NCBI RefSeq assembly: GCF_000423345.1
Contig: NZ_AUHU01000011.1
Span: 62,001-126,000 of the forward strand
DNA length: 64,000 nucleotides
Direction: 5' to 3'
From: Marinimicrobium agarilyticum DSM 16975
GTDB lineage: Bacteria; Pseudomonadota; Gammaproteobacteria; Pseudomonadales; Cellvibrionaceae
Both the position numbers and the translations under genes were made by a program. Positions within the stretch are counted from its first letter, which is position 1. Every line of letters begins with the position of its first letter. This document shows, piece after piece, positions 1 through 8,061 of the stretch. Below the pieces are notes generated by a model, which saw nothing but the letters and a program-made list of their open reading frames with translations, was not told the origin of the DNA and searched no databases.

Positions 1-1393
1 ACTGCGGTATGCCCCGCATGGTGGCGAGCAGACTCATGGCAATATTGAACCGGTCGAGGTCTTCATCAAAGAGGCTGTAAAGTCGACTGGTATCGTGGTT
101 CTCGGCGAAAATTACCAGGCTCATCGGGTCCGGATAGAGGTTGTCATCCGCGAGGGATTCGTACACCCGGATAAACCCCCGGTTCCAGGCTTCCTCTTCG
201 GTCAAGGCCGTGCGTAAACTGTCATAGAGAGGAAAATCCATCACGCTCGGCAGATAGGAAACGTAGCCGTCGCGATTGTCCTTCCCCCGTTGCCAATAGG
301 AGACGACGTTCGGGTTGGTGCTCCACTCTTCGCCCACAATGTTGAAATTCGGGTACTCTTCCATGATGCGCCGGGTCCAGTCGCTCAGGAAGTCTTTATC
401 CGAATAAGAATAGGTATCGGTGCGGATACCGTAGAGATCGGCGTACTCGATCCACCATAGGGTGTTCTGGATCAGGTAGTTGGCTACCAGAGGATTGCGC
501 TGGTTCAGGTCGGGCATGGACTCGACAAACCAGCCGCCTTCAAATTCCCGCTGGTCGATATCAGTGGCATAAGGATCTTGCACACTGGTGCGGTAATGGG
601 TTGTTGGCTCAAAATTGCCTTGGTAGTTCAGCCAGTCGTTCGTGGGTAGATCGTCCATCCACCAGTGGTTGGAGCCGATATGGTTGAGTATCACATCCTG
701 AATCAGTCCCACCCCAGCCCGTTGGCCTTCCAGGCTCAGTTGTCGGTAGTCGGCATTGCGTCCGAAACGGGGATCGATCCGATAGTGGTCGGTAATGGAG
801 TAGCCGTGATAAGAGTATTCCGCCTGATTATTTTCCAACATGGGAGTTGGCCATATGGCGGTGAAACCCATGTCGGCGATGTACTTCAGGTGTTCCGTCA
901 TGCCTGCGAGGTCACCGCCATGTCGGCCGACTGAACGGCTTCGGTCGACTTTTTCAAGCATGCCCGGTACCGAATCATTGCCCGGGTTGCCGTTGGCGAA
1001 GCGGTCGGGGGTAATCAGGTAAATGGCATCAGTGGTGTCAAACCCTCTGCGTTCGGCAGACCCTTTTCGTCGGGTACGAAAAGCGTAATCGTGCACAAAA
1101 GTCCGGTTGTCGCCATCGGTGAATGTTAAGGGAACAGTGCCGCCGTCGAAGTCGTTGGACAGCGTCAGGTCGACAAACAGGTAGTGGGGGCTGTCTACCC
1201 GGTGCACGGTATCGAGTCGAATGCCGGCATGGTCCACGGTGACATCGAGCTCTCCCACGCGGTCGCCGTGTACCATCAGTTGCAGTCGCGCAGAGGCCAT
1301 CCCCGCCCACCAGAACGGCGGGTCGATACGTTCAATGGATTGCGCCAGGGTCAGGGGGCTTAATAGCACCAGAAAAACAAGGATCGCTTTCAT
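1..1393 (-). CDS. GH13 cyclomaltodextrinase/neopullulanase-like enzyme (3' end outside window)
   Basis: Reverse-strand reading frame open from an ATG at 1393 to the window edge (464 residues visible, C-terminus missing). Residues 1-17 form a signal peptide ending in LTLAQ. Residues about 20-105 resemble the cyclomaltodextrinase N-terminal domain (DPPFWWAGM motif), followed by a GH13 catalytic barrel. The catalytic set is visible: nucleophile D326 in GIRTDTY, acid/base E355 in NIVGEEW, and the FAENHD stabiliser motif near residue 430. Enzymes of this type hydrolyse cyclodextrins, pullulan or linear maltodextrins; the signal peptide implies a periplasmic location. The gene begins 8 bp after the halogenase stop, so the two are probably co-transcribed. 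Exact substrate is inferred from family and locus. Confidence 0.9.
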   Translation of the reverse strand, partial: MKAILVFLVLLSPLTLAQSIERIDPPFWWAGMASARLQLMVHGDRVGELDVTVDHAGIRLDTVHRVDSPHYLFVDLTLSNDFDGGTVPLTFTDGDNRTFVHDYAFRTRRKGSAERRGFDTTDAIYLITPDRFANGNPGNDSVPGMLEKVDRSRSVGRHGGDLAGMTEHLKYIADMGFTAIWPTPMLENNQAEYSYHGYSITDHYRIDPRFGRNADYRQLSLEGQRAGVGLIQDVILNHIGSNHWWMDDLPTNDWLNYQGNFEPTTHYRTSVQDPYATDIDQREFEGGWFVESMPDLNQRNPLVANYLIQNTLWWIEYADLYGIRTDTYSYSDKDFLSDWTRRIMEEYPNFNIVGEEWSTNPNVVSYWQRGKDNRDGYVSYLPSVMDFPLYDSLRTALTEEEAWNRGFIRVYESLADDNLYPDPMSLVIFAENHDTSRLYSLFDEDLDRFNIAMSLLATMRGIPQ

Positions 1394-1401
1394 AGGGACT
1401 C

Positions 1402-2892
1402 TTACTGAAAAGGTTTGAGAAAATCGTCATGGTTGGGTAGTTGCACCACGGTTTTATCCACGATGCGTTTCCAGGAGGCGAGGAACTCCTTGAGTTCGTC
1501 ATCAGACAGGTTGTTTGCCAGCGGATGAAAGTCCTCGGGCGTTATGCCTTGGCCGAGCATGACTTGCTCCCAGGCGGTCTCACTGAAAAGCTCGTCCTGT
1601 TCGCGGAAAACCCGGCCGGAGCCGGCAAATAATTCAATGCGGCGTAACAGGGACTCGGGCTTGGGCGACTCGCGGCATTCGCTCCAGAACGGACTGTCTT
1701 TCTTCTCGTTCAGGTGATAGTGCAGAATGATGAAATCCCGGATTTGCTCAAACTCAAGTGTCGACTGCCGGTTGTACTCCTCGATGTCACTGGGCTGAAT
1801 ACGCTGGTGCGGGAACAGCTTGATCAGGCGGGTCAGGCCCTGCTGTACGAGATGGAGGCTGGTAGACTCCAGTGGCTCGAGAAAGCCGCTGGACAGCCCC
1901 AGGGACACCACGTTCTGGGACCACTGCTGGCGCCGCCGGCCTGTGGTGAAGCGAATGGGGCGTGGCTCATCCAACGGTGCCGTATCCAGATTGGACAGAA
2001 GTTTGTGGCAGGCTTCGTCCTCGCTAAGGTGGCGGTGACTATAGACAAGACCGTTGCCGGTCCGGTGCTGGAGGGGGATGCGCCATTGCCACCCGCCTTC
2101 GTGTGCGATTGATCGGGTGTAGGGCGCTATCGTGTCGGCGCGTTCGCTGGGAACAGCCACTGCCCGGTCGCAGGGCAGCCAGTGCGACCAGTCTTCGTAG
2201 TCAACGCCGAGCGTCTCGCCGATCAGCAAGGCGCGAAAGCCAGTGCAATCAATAAACAGGTCGCCGGCGACGATCGTACCGTTGTCCAGCTGTAGGCCTT
2301 TCACGTCGCCCTTTTCTTCATTCCGAAGGACGTGCTGGATCGTCGCATCAATTCGCTTGACTCCCCGTTCCTCACTGTACCCCCTCAGCATTTGAGCGTA
2401 GAGGCCGGCGTCGATATGGTAGGCATGGTTGAGCCCGGGCAGCTTGGTTTGCGGGATCAGGGGCAGGGGGGTGAACTTTCCGTGCTTGGCGGCCTGATAG
2501 TTGAGCGAGTAGTCCCAGAAGTCGCCCCCGACGCCGGACTGTTTGGCCCGGCGCCAATAGTGCTGAAAACTGGCGATGCCGAGGTTGCGCCCGACTTCTC
2601 CGAAGGCGTGCATATAACGGTCGCCTTCTTTCCCCCAATTCTCGAATTCAATACCGAGCTTGATCGTTCCTCGGGTCTGTTTGAGGAAGTCACTTTCATT
2701 GATGCCGAGTACGTCGTTGAACGTTTTGATGGGCGGGATAGTGGCCTCACCCACGCCAATGGTGCCAATCGCGCTGGACTCCACCAGCGTGATGGAAACC
2801 TGCTTTCCAAAGAACCGAGACAGAACGGCGGCTGCCATCCAGCCGGAAGAACCCCCGCCGGCGATGACCACCTTTTGAATGGGTGCATTCAC
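1402..2892 (-). CDS. Flavin-dependent tryptophan halogenase family protein
   Basis: 496 residues, the usual family length. An N-terminal FAD-binding motif GGGSSGW lies at 12-18. The halogenase lysine is present (K78 in TIKLGIEFENW), as are the WxWxIP signature (WQWRIP, 268-273) and the LEPLESTS motif near residue 340 that carries the conserved catalytic glutamate. All active-site hallmarks of PrnA/RebH-type halogenases are therefore kept, which predicts FADH2-dependent chlorination or bromination. The acceptor is unknown. Members of this family often sit beside TonB receptors of glycan loci in Alteromonadales and Caulobacterales, with no proven role there. It lies between a TonB receptor and a GH13 gene, behind an intercistronic terminator. 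GGAG lies about 10 bases before the ATG. Confidence 0.9.
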   Translation of the reverse strand: MNAPIQKVVIAGGGSSGWMAAAVLSRFFGKQVSITLVESSAIGTIGVGEATIPPIKTFNDVLGINESDFLKQTRGTIKLGIEFENWGKEGDRYMHAFGEVGRNLGIASFQHYWRRAKQSGVGGDFWDYSLNYQAAKHGKFTPLPLIPQTKLPGLNHAYHIDAGLYAQMLRGYSEERGVKRIDATIQHVLRNEEKGDVKGLQLDNGTIVAGDLFIDCTGFRALLIGETLGVDYEDWSHWLPCDRAVAVPSERADTIAPYTRSIAHEGGWQWRIPLQHRTGNGLVYSHRHLSEDEACHKLLSNLDTAPLDEPRPIRFTTGRRRQQWSQNVVSLGLSSGFLEPLESTSLHLVQQGLTRLIKLFPHQRIQPSDIEEYNRQSTLEFEQIRDFIILHYHLNEKKDSPFWSECRESPKPESLLRRIELFAGSGRVFREQDELFSETAWEQVMLGQGITPEDFHPLANNLSDDELKEFLASWKRIVDKTVVQLPNHDDFLKPFQ

Positions 2893-2907
2893 GTTATTTC
2901 TCCAGCC

Positions 2908-2947
2908 AAAAAAAAGCCCCTGCTACAGGGAAAACTATAGCAGGGGC
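2908..2947 (-). terminator. Intercistronic rho-independent terminator after the TonB receptor
   Basis: A 10-bp perfect stem (916-925 paired with 938-947 of the 2 kb block, GCCCCTGCTA) is followed on the reverse strand by eight consecutive T. It lies between the receptor stop and the halogenase ATG, so it probably lowers halogenase/GH13 expression relative to the receptor. Confidence 0.9.
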
Positions 2948-2965
2948 CTTCCTTACGCGACGGAT

Positions 2966-5779
2966 TTAGAACTTGTAGTTCACACCGAGCATGTAGTTTG
3001 CACCGAAGTGCTGGTAAGTGGATACCTGCCGGGGATCGTTCTCGTCGGCGTTGATGGTCTCTTCGTCTGTCAGGTTCTGGGCTTGCAGAGTGACTGTCAG
3101 GCCGTCGAGGGAATCAAAACCGCCGGCGCCGAAGTCATAACCGATTTGCGCATCCCACAGCTCAGCGCCCTGGCTCGTTGTTTCGACCAGTGCGAGGCTG
3201 AGTCCGAGGTCTTCGGTCAGGAATTCGTCACGCTTGCGTCCGCTCACCCGGAATTCAAAGCCGTTCTTCTCGTAGAAGAACGTCAACCCGTAGGATTCCT
3301 CGGACAGCCCCGGAACTCGCTGAAGTTCTCCCTCGTCGTTCACGATCTCGCCTTCGAGGAAGGTCGCACTGGCGATCAGACCAAAGCCGTCGAGCAAGTC
3401 GCTGAAGGTGTAGAACGGCAAGCTACCCTGAAGTTCGATACCTTCCACTTTGCCTTTGCCGAGCTGGGCCGTGGAGGAAACTGGTCCCTGGGTCGACACC
3501 AGTTCATCAATGCCGATATCGTGATAGCCGGGGATGATGTACTGCGAGAAGTCTCCGATCACTTCGGTATCCAGGTGCCAGTTCAGCAGATCCTTGTAGA
3601 ACCAGGAAGCCGCTACATAGCCGTCGTTGGCAAAGTAGTATTCGTACGACAGGTCGGTCTGAATGGCTTCAATCGGACGCAGCTCGGGGTTACCAGTACG
3701 GCCGCTCCAGGCACTGAATTCCGGATCGGCGCTGGTGCGACGCCCGTCATCGAAGGTAAAGCCGATGGTGTTGTTCGGGCGCATATCGTCCATACGGGCG
3801 CGAGACATGGTTTTGGAGGTCGCGAAGCGAACGATCTGGTTTTCCGTCAGTTGGAAGTTCATGTTCAGGCTTGGAAGTACCTTCACATAATCCGCCCCGC
3901 CGGAGGTCGGCGTCGGTACGACACTGACAACGCCGTTATCGTCTTCCTGGGAAACTGTATCAAAGCCGGTCGCGCTCTGGTCGGTATCGACGATCTGAAG
4001 GCCGATATTACCGGTCAGGATGCCGGTCTCAAAATTGGCCATGGCGTAGGCCGTCAGCACTTCTTCGCTCACTGAATAGGTGTCACCCAGTCGGTCAGTT
4101 TCAAACTGGCTGGCATCCAGGGAGTCGTAGAAACCGCTGCGGTACAACGCTACCCCATCGTAGGCCAGCATGCTTCCGAGACCGGCGAAACCCAGGTTCG
4201 AGGTGCCGACAATGTACTCTTGCGGTACCGCAACATCGCCCTGCTCATTGGCAGGGAGGTCGGGGTCGAAACCGGGTGCGATCAAATAAGCGCCGAAGTT
4301 GACCTTGGATTTGGTGCGATCCGAGTAGTTCAAACCCATCTCGACGCCAGTGACGATGCCGAGATCGAGATCACCGGTAAAGTCGACGCGGAAGGTATCC
4401 AGCTCTTCTTCGAAAGTGGGGTTGTTGACGAAGCCGTCCTGAGCGTTTTGCTTACCGCCTACGCGCTGGGCAATAGCGCCGCCCCAGGCCTGCGGTCCGG
4501 CCAACCGAATGACATCCGGATCGGTATAGTCAGGCATGTCGATGCTGGAATGCTCGCCAAACCGGATGCCGGTTGAAGAAACCATTTCCCAGGAGCGCGC
4601 AGCGGGGTCGCCTTGAGTATCGGTTTGCGCACGCCCGACGCCGGAATAGCTCTCCATATTGATCAGGTCTTTGCTGGATTCACTGGTCGCGGCGTCGACT
4701 TCCATGGTCCAGGCATCGCTCAGGCGGTACTCGACGTTGATGCCGAATGTGGACAGGTCGCCGTCCTTAACTTCACCGTCGTTGCGAATGACGGAGTGGA
4801 AACCGTCGAATTCACCGGAAGTGACCAGACCGTCTTGAACCTGACCGACATCGAAGTTGGAACCGCTCCAAATTGGGCCGCCTTCTTCAAAGCCGCGGAA
4901 TACTTTTGACTCCACGAAATCGATGTACAGTGCATCGGCGGTAATGGTCAGGTCTTCGTTGGGTTCGAATTGGAACACCGTGGACACGGTATCCCGCTCC
5001 ATCAGGGCGGATCGGACAAAGGTATCATGCCCACCAAAAATGGCATTGCCCTCAGCGGTCTCGGGATAACCCCATACTCGGATCTGTTCTTCCTGGCTCG
5101 GGGATTCCATGGTGGCGAGCGTCAACGCCAGGCCGAAGGTGTCTGATGCAAAGGCATCGGAGTAAGTAAAGGAGAGGCGATGGCCGGTGTCATCGTAGTC
5201 CGGATTGCCGGACTCTAGGCCATTCATCTCGTAGTTGCCGTTGATGCTGATGATTCGATCGCTTTCCAGCGGCCGCAAGGTGCGCAGATCAACGATGCCG
5301 CCGAGACCCTGATTCATCAAAGAGGCGTCCGGCGTTTTATATACCACAGCGCCGGAGACAATTTCGGAGGGGTAAAGGTCGTACTCTACGCCGCGATTGT
5401 TGCCAATGCCCAGCAGCTCTCGGCCGTTCATGGTGGTGGCGACGTAGTTTTCATTGAAGCCGCGAACAGAGATACCGCTGGTGCGGCCGTTTTTACGCTC
5501 GCCAGCGACACCGGGCAGACGGGCCAGGGACTCGGCAATACTGGTGTCGGGTAGCTTGCCGATATCTTCCGGAGAAATCGCTTCTACGATTGAGGAAGAA
5601 TTTTCTTTGATCGCGATGGAGTTGATCAAACTGCGGCGGATACCGGTGACCACGACCTCTTCAAGCGCGCCAGCGGCGGGAGTGGCCGGAGCGTCGGTCT
5701 GGGCCAGAACCGCGGTCGACAGGCCAGCGGTAACACAGCCGATCACGTAAGGTAGAACGAGCTTTTTGGTGTTCATCAT
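2966..5779 (-). CDS. TonB-dependent receptor, probable maltodextrin importer
   Basis: 937 residues. Signal peptide at residues 1-26 (ends VLAQTDA), then a TonB-box/plug region with EEVVVTGIRRSL around residue 40, typical of the glycan-uptake receptors of marine Gammaproteobacteria and Xanthomonas. A 22-strand barrel follows, ending in an aromatic BAM signal (GVNYKF). Energised transport across the outer membrane is the family function; the maltodextrin substrate is inferred from the flanking GH13 genes and the shared operator. Two ATG codons are in tandem; the upstream AAGGGG supports either. The promoter region carries two LacI-type palindromes at 5861 and 5901, and a strong terminator follows the gene. 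Confidence 0.92.
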   Translation of the reverse strand: MMNTKKLVLPYVIGCVTAGLSTAVLAQTDAPATPAAGALEEVVVTGIRRSLINSIAIKENSSSIVEAISPEDIGKLPDTSIAESLARLPGVAGERKNGRTSGISVRGFNENYVATTMNGRELLGIGNNRGVEYDLYPSEIVSGAVVYKTPDASLMNQGLGGIVDLRTLRPLESDRIISINGNYEMNGLESGNPDYDDTGHRLSFTYSDAFASDTFGLALTLATMESPSQEEQIRVWGYPETAEGNAIFGGHDTFVRSALMERDTVSTVFQFEPNEDLTITADALYIDFVESKVFRGFEEGGPIWSGSNFDVGQVQDGLVTSGEFDGFHSVIRNDGEVKDGDLSTFGINVEYRLSDAWTMEVDAATSESSKDLINMESYSGVGRAQTDTQGDPAARSWEMVSSTGIRFGEHSSIDMPDYTDPDVIRLAGPQAWGGAIAQRVGGKQNAQDGFVNNPTFEEELDTFRVDFTGDLDLGIVTGVEMGLNYSDRTKSKVNFGAYLIAPGFDPDLPANEQGDVAVPQEYIVGTSNLGFAGLGSMLAYDGVALYRSGFYDSLDASQFETDRLGDTYSVSEEVLTAYAMANFETGILTGNIGLQIVDTDQSATGFDTVSQEDDNGVVSVVPTPTSGGADYVKVLPSLNMNFQLTENQIVRFATSKTMSRARMDDMRPNNTIGFTFDDGRRTSADPEFSAWSGRTGNPELRPIEAIQTDLSYEYYFANDGYVAASWFYKDLLNWHLDTEVIGDFSQYIIPGYHDIGIDELVSTQGPVSSTAQLGKGKVEGIELQGSLPFYTFSDLLDGFGLIASATFLEGEIVNDEGELQRVPGLSEESYGLTFFYEKNGFEFRVSGRKRDEFLTEDLGLSLALVETTSQGAELWDAQIGYDFGAGGFDSLDGLTVTLQAQNLTDEETINADENDPRQVSTYQHFGANYMLGVNYKF

Positions 5780-5860
5780 CTAACATCCCCTTTCATCGGT
5801 TATTATGGGTAAAACTGCTAAAAATCAGGCTATCCCATAGGGGTGGGGTGGGCAATTCAT

Positions 5861-5874
5861 TGCATACGTATTCA
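5861..5874. promoter_or_regulatory. LacI-family operator, site 1
   Basis: TGCATACGTATTCA, an imperfect palindrome around a central CG as is usual for LacI-family operators. It lies 82 bp upstream of the TonB receptor ATG. One of four near-identical copies that occur only in this locus. Confidence 0.75.
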
Positions 5875-5900
5875 AAGGCGCCAAGGCAGGATTTATGGGT

Positions 5901-5914
5901 TGAATACGTATGCA
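5901..5914. promoter_or_regulatory. LacI-family operator, site 2
   Basis: TGAATACGTATGCA, the reverse complement of site 1, 40 bp (about four helical turns) further upstream of the receptor. The pair suits a tetrameric or cooperatively binding regulator. Confidence 0.75.
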
Positions 5915-5965
5915 AAGCGAATCCGTTTCTCTGCGCAATTATCCGATTTAATCGCCGCACTAATG

Positions 5966-5998
5966 AAAAACCGCCGCTACTTTAAAAGTAGTCGGCGG
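5966..5998 (-). terminator. Terminator of the alpha-glucosidase gene
   Basis: Stem CCGCCG plus CTAC (5971-5980) pairs with GTAG plus CGGCGG (5988-5998) around an AT-rich loop, with one bulged base. On the reverse strand it is followed by TTTTT, directly downstream of the gene ending at 6052. Confidence 0.85.
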
Positions 5999-6051
5999 TT
6001 TAATCGATGTCCAAGCTGCATTCAGCGACCTGGTTGTGAAGCGGAATTGAC

Positions 6052-7680
6052 TCAGTTTTTCAAACCAAGGAACGCCGCGCCATAGGGTGGTAGAATGACG
6101 TGTTGTCCCTTCCGAAGGGCTCCTTCAAACCCGTGCCCTTCCAATACCTGATCAAGAGCAAATGATCCGATATCGGCGGTAACCGGCTCATTGGTAAAAT
6201 TCATTGCGACCAGAAGTGCCTGTTCTGGATGACGCCGGGTAAGCAGCATAACCCCCTCTGGGGCATCCAGAAACTGGATATCACCACTTCGTAGCGCCGG
6301 CTGATCTTTCCGCCAGGCCATAAAGCGCCGGTAAGCATTGAGAATGGATGCCGGGTCGTCGTCCTGAACCTCAACCGCCTTGGGGTAGTGCGCCTCTGGA
6401 ACGGGCAGCCAGGTGCTGCTTGCGGTTGAGAAACCGGCGTTTGGATGGTCCGCTTTCCAGGGCATGGGGGTACGGCAACCGTCACGTCCTTTGAAACGAG
6501 GCCAGAAGGCAATGCCGTAGGGATCCTGGAGCTCGTGCTTCTGGATGTCCGCCTCGGGTAGGCCCAGTTCTTCGCCCTGATAAATGCACACACTGCCCCG
6601 GAGTGACAGCAGCATGGCATTGAAAAGCTTGGCCAGGGCGTCGGGCTGTTCCGTGCCGCCCCAACGGGACATGACGCGGGAGACATCATGGTTGCCGATG
6701 GCCCAGCAGGGCCAGCCCTCACTCAGCCGGTCCTCCAGTGTTTCAACGGTGTCCCGGATGTAATCTGTTGAGAAACGATCGACCAACAGCTCGAAACTGT
6801 AGGTCATATGCAGTCGGTCGTTGCCCTTGGTGTACTCGGCCATGGTGGCGAGCGAATCTTCGGTGGATATTTCACCCAATGTCACAGACCCCGGGTAGCG
6901 ATCCATAAGGGCGCGCAATGATTCCAGAAACTGCAGGTTTTCCGGCCGGTCATTGTTGTAATAATGGTATTGATAAGCGTAGGGGTTGTCTTCGCTGAAC
7001 CCGCGGCCTTTGCGCTCGGCTCTGGGTTTGGCGGGGTTGTCCCGCAGTTGCTGATCGTGAAAGCAGAAGCTGATGGCGTCCAGGCGAAGACCGTCAACGC
7101 CCCGTTGCAACCAGAACTCAACCTCCTCCAGTATTTCCGACCGCACGGAGGGGTTGTGGAAGTTCAGGTCAGGTTGGCTCTTCAGAAAATTATGCAGATA
7201 ATACTGCTCGCGGCGGGGTTCCCACTCCCAGGCGCAACCTCCGAAGATGGACAGCCAATTGTTCGGAGGGGTGCCATCTTCCCGTGGGTCGGCCCAGACG
7301 TACCAGTCAGCTTTGGCGTTGTCTCGGCTCTGACGGCTTTCCTCAAACCAGGCGTGTTGATCGGAGGTGTGGCTCAACACCTGATCAATAATGATCTTGA
7401 TGCCCTTGGCATGCGCCTGTTCGATCAGGCGATCAAAATCCTCGAGCGTCCCGAAGATAGGGTCGATATCGCGATAGTCGCTGATGTCGTAGCCGAAGTC
7501 TTTCATGGGCGATTTGAAAAAGGGCGAAATCCAGATGGCATCGACGCCCAGGCTGGCAATGTAGTCCAGTCGGGCTATGATGCCGGGAAGGTCACCGATA
7601 CCGTCGGCATTGCTGTCCATCAGACTTCGGGGGTAGACCTGATAAATGACGGCGCCGCGCCACCAGGGGTTAGTCTGCAT
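6052..7680 (-). CDS. GH13 alpha-glucosidase (oligo-1,6-glucosidase-like, GH13_23 type)
   Basis: 542 residues with no signal peptide, hence cytoplasmic. A full GH13 barrel starts at WWRGAVIYQVYPRS. Catalytic residues are D201 (LRLDAISF), E270 (VTLGEIS) and D332 (AIGNHD). The FCFHD sequence after the nucleophile and the residue numbering match the GH13_23 alpha-glucosidases of Halomonas and Xanthomonas, which release glucose from maltose and short alpha-glucosides. The gene is divergent from the MFS transporter across a 381-bp region holding operators 3 and 4. Its own terminator separates it from the receptor gene. It would complete intracellular hydrolysis of imported maltodextrins; subfamily assignment is from memory of motifs. 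Confidence 0.93.
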   Translation of the reverse strand: MQTNPWWRGAVIYQVYPRSLMDSNADGIGDLPGIIARLDYIASLGVDAIWISPFFKSPMKDFGYDISDYRDIDPIFGTLEDFDRLIEQAHAKGIKIIIDQVLSHTSDQHAWFEESRQSRDNAKADWYVWADPREDGTPPNNWLSIFGGCAWEWEPRREQYYLHNFLKSQPDLNFHNPSVRSEILEEVEFWLQRGVDGLRLDAISFCFHDQQLRDNPAKPRAERKGRGFSEDNPYAYQYHYYNNDRPENLQFLESLRALMDRYPGSVTLGEISTEDSLATMAEYTKGNDRLHMTYSFELLVDRFSTDYIRDTVETLEDRLSEGWPCWAIGNHDVSRVMSRWGGTEQPDALAKLFNAMLLSLRGSVCIYQGEELGLPEADIQKHELQDPYGIAFWPRFKGRDGCRTPMPWKADHPNAGFSTASSTWLPVPEAHYPKAVEVQDDDPASILNAYRRFMAWRKDQPALRSGDIQFLDAPEGVMLLTRRHPEQALLVAMNFTNEPVTADIGSFALDQVLEGHGFEGALRKGQHVILPPYGAAFLGLKN

Positions 7681-7870
7681 TGCGCACCTCCGCAGCAGTC
7701 GTTGCTGCGCCAGAACCCTTTGGCAGCGCGTGGTTGATGTCGATTGAAGTCATAGCGAAACAGCCCTGAAACTTTATTGTCGTCGTTTTACGTTGCCCGA
7801 TTGCAGTGCAAACGGACACTATTCACGTTAAAACCAATATACGTTAGCGCGGGAAGGGGCGGCAATACGC

Positions 7871-7884
7871 TACATACGTATGCA
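7871..7884. promoter_or_regulatory. LacI-family operator, site 3
   Basis: TACATACGTATGCA, differing from site 2 at one position. It lies in the divergent promoter region and could repress both the alpha-glucosidase and the transporter-amylase operon. Confidence 0.75.
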
Positions 7885-7931
7885 TAAGTGAGCGCATGCC
7901 CAAAAGGCGCTTTTCCCCGTGCCAATTGCCA

Positions 7932-7945
7932 TGAATACGTATGCA
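7932..7945. promoter_or_regulatory. LacI-family operator, site 4
   Basis: TGAATACGTATGCA, identical to site 2. It lies 117 bp before the transporter ATG. Confidence 0.75.
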
Positions 7946-8061
7946 GGCTATTGCCCGGAAGCGCGCGTTTCCTTAATTTGAACGATCGCCCCAACCGACG
8001 CGAGCGCGCCCCTGGCGTGCTAAGCTATGGTGCATCGCATAATTGATAAAAAGTGACTTCA

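Larger units (their letters stand above)
7681..8061. promoter_or_regulatory. Divergent regulatory region of the maltodextrin locus
   Basis: 381 bp without a convincing ORF between the leftward alpha-glucosidase and the rightward transporter. It holds two LacI-type palindromes (7871 and 7932, 61 bp apart). No other clear element was recognised. Confidence 0.7.

Noticed and set aside
2879-4075. Long open frame (398 codons) on the plus strand opposite the TonB receptor
   Set aside because: It is antisense to a clear receptor gene, has no domain or signal, and mirrors codon bias of the opposite strand.
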